Assembly: GCA_003157445.1 (NCBI GenBank)
Contig: PMJN01000269.1
Coordinates: forward strand, 1-5,803
Reading direction: 5' to 3'
Source of the DNA: Micrococcales bacterium
Lineage (GTDB): Bacteria > Actinomycetota > Actinomycetes > Actinomycetales > Dermatophilaceae
Length of the DNA: 5,803 bases
Shown here: positions 5,733-5,803 of the stretch, piece after piece
How positions within the stretch are numbered: the first letter of the stretch is position 1
Layout: the number at the start of each line of letters is the position of its first letter
Translations under genes and position numbers: made by a program
Notes under the pieces: generated by a model
Told to the model about the DNA's origin: nothing
Database searches by the model: none
The model's input: the letters and a program-made list of their open reading frames with translations, nothing else

Positions 5733-5803
5733 TCTGACTGTCTGGTGAGGGTCGGAGAACGCGTACGAACGGCGTACGTGGGATCCGGTCCGTCCGTCGC
5801 GGG
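5733..5803 (+). other. Probable untranslated leader of a downstream chaperonin gene
   Basis: No coding start with a ribosome site is visible between CIRCE 2 and the right edge, so the regulated gene, expected to be groES or groEL, starts beyond the window. The leader contains GCGTACG twice (5761-5767 and 5772-5778); each holds the self-complementary CGTACG, so the two copies can pair as a 6-bp stem with a 5-nt loop. Confidence 0.4.

Noticed and set aside
5719..5748. Nine-codon frame from an ATG in the CIRCE 2 spacer (MRVIILTVW)
   Set aside because: The ATG is part of the operator spacer and precedes the likely transcription start, and it has no ribosome site.

Overview
The window is GC-rich with strong third-position G/C preference, frequent GTG starts and several TANNNT-N6/7-start (leaderless) gene starts. 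The gene families present (a Mycobacterium-like Ung carrying GQDPYP, a DUF3263 protein, CIRCE elements) point to a chromosomal segment of an actinomycete. Nothing in the sequence fixes the genus. I see no insertion sequence, phage gene, CRISPR array, tRNA or rRNA.

Layout, left to right. (1) 1-500, minus: the N-terminal 166 codons of an acyl-CoA dehydrogenase that runs off the left edge. (2) 586-1704, plus: a low-specificity L-threonine aldolase, divergent from the dehydrogenase; its true start is uncertain. (3) 1820-3330, minus: a two-gene operon, ung (family 1 uracil-DNA glycosylase) then an SGNH/GDSL hydrolase, joined by a GTGA stop/start overlap. (4) 3372-4730, plus: a PLP-dependent group II amino-acid decarboxylase, divergent from ung across 41 bp. 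(5) 4855-5142, plus: a 95-residue DUF3263 protein with its own sigma70-like promoter, whose -35 lies inside an 8-bp-arm palindrome. (6) 5193-5525, minus: the apparent remains of a small membrane protein, with coding character that jumps frame twice and crosses one stop. (7) 5670-5731: two CIRCE operators in tandem, followed by an untranslated leader to the right edge; the controlled chaperonin gene (groES or groEL) must begin beyond the window.

The genes do not form one pathway. Two are PLP enzymes acting on amino acids (aldolase and decarboxylase), one is DNA repair, one is lipid/ester hydrolysis, one is acyl-CoA oxidation, and the right end is heat-shock control. The more unusual points are regulatory: the ung/decarboxylase gap holds two leaderless promoters whose -10 boxes are exactly 17 bp apart, so each occupies the other's -35 slot; the DUF3263 promoter carries an operator-like palindrome; and the CIRCE sites are doubled. 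I found no convincing evidence of a wholly new multi-gene system.
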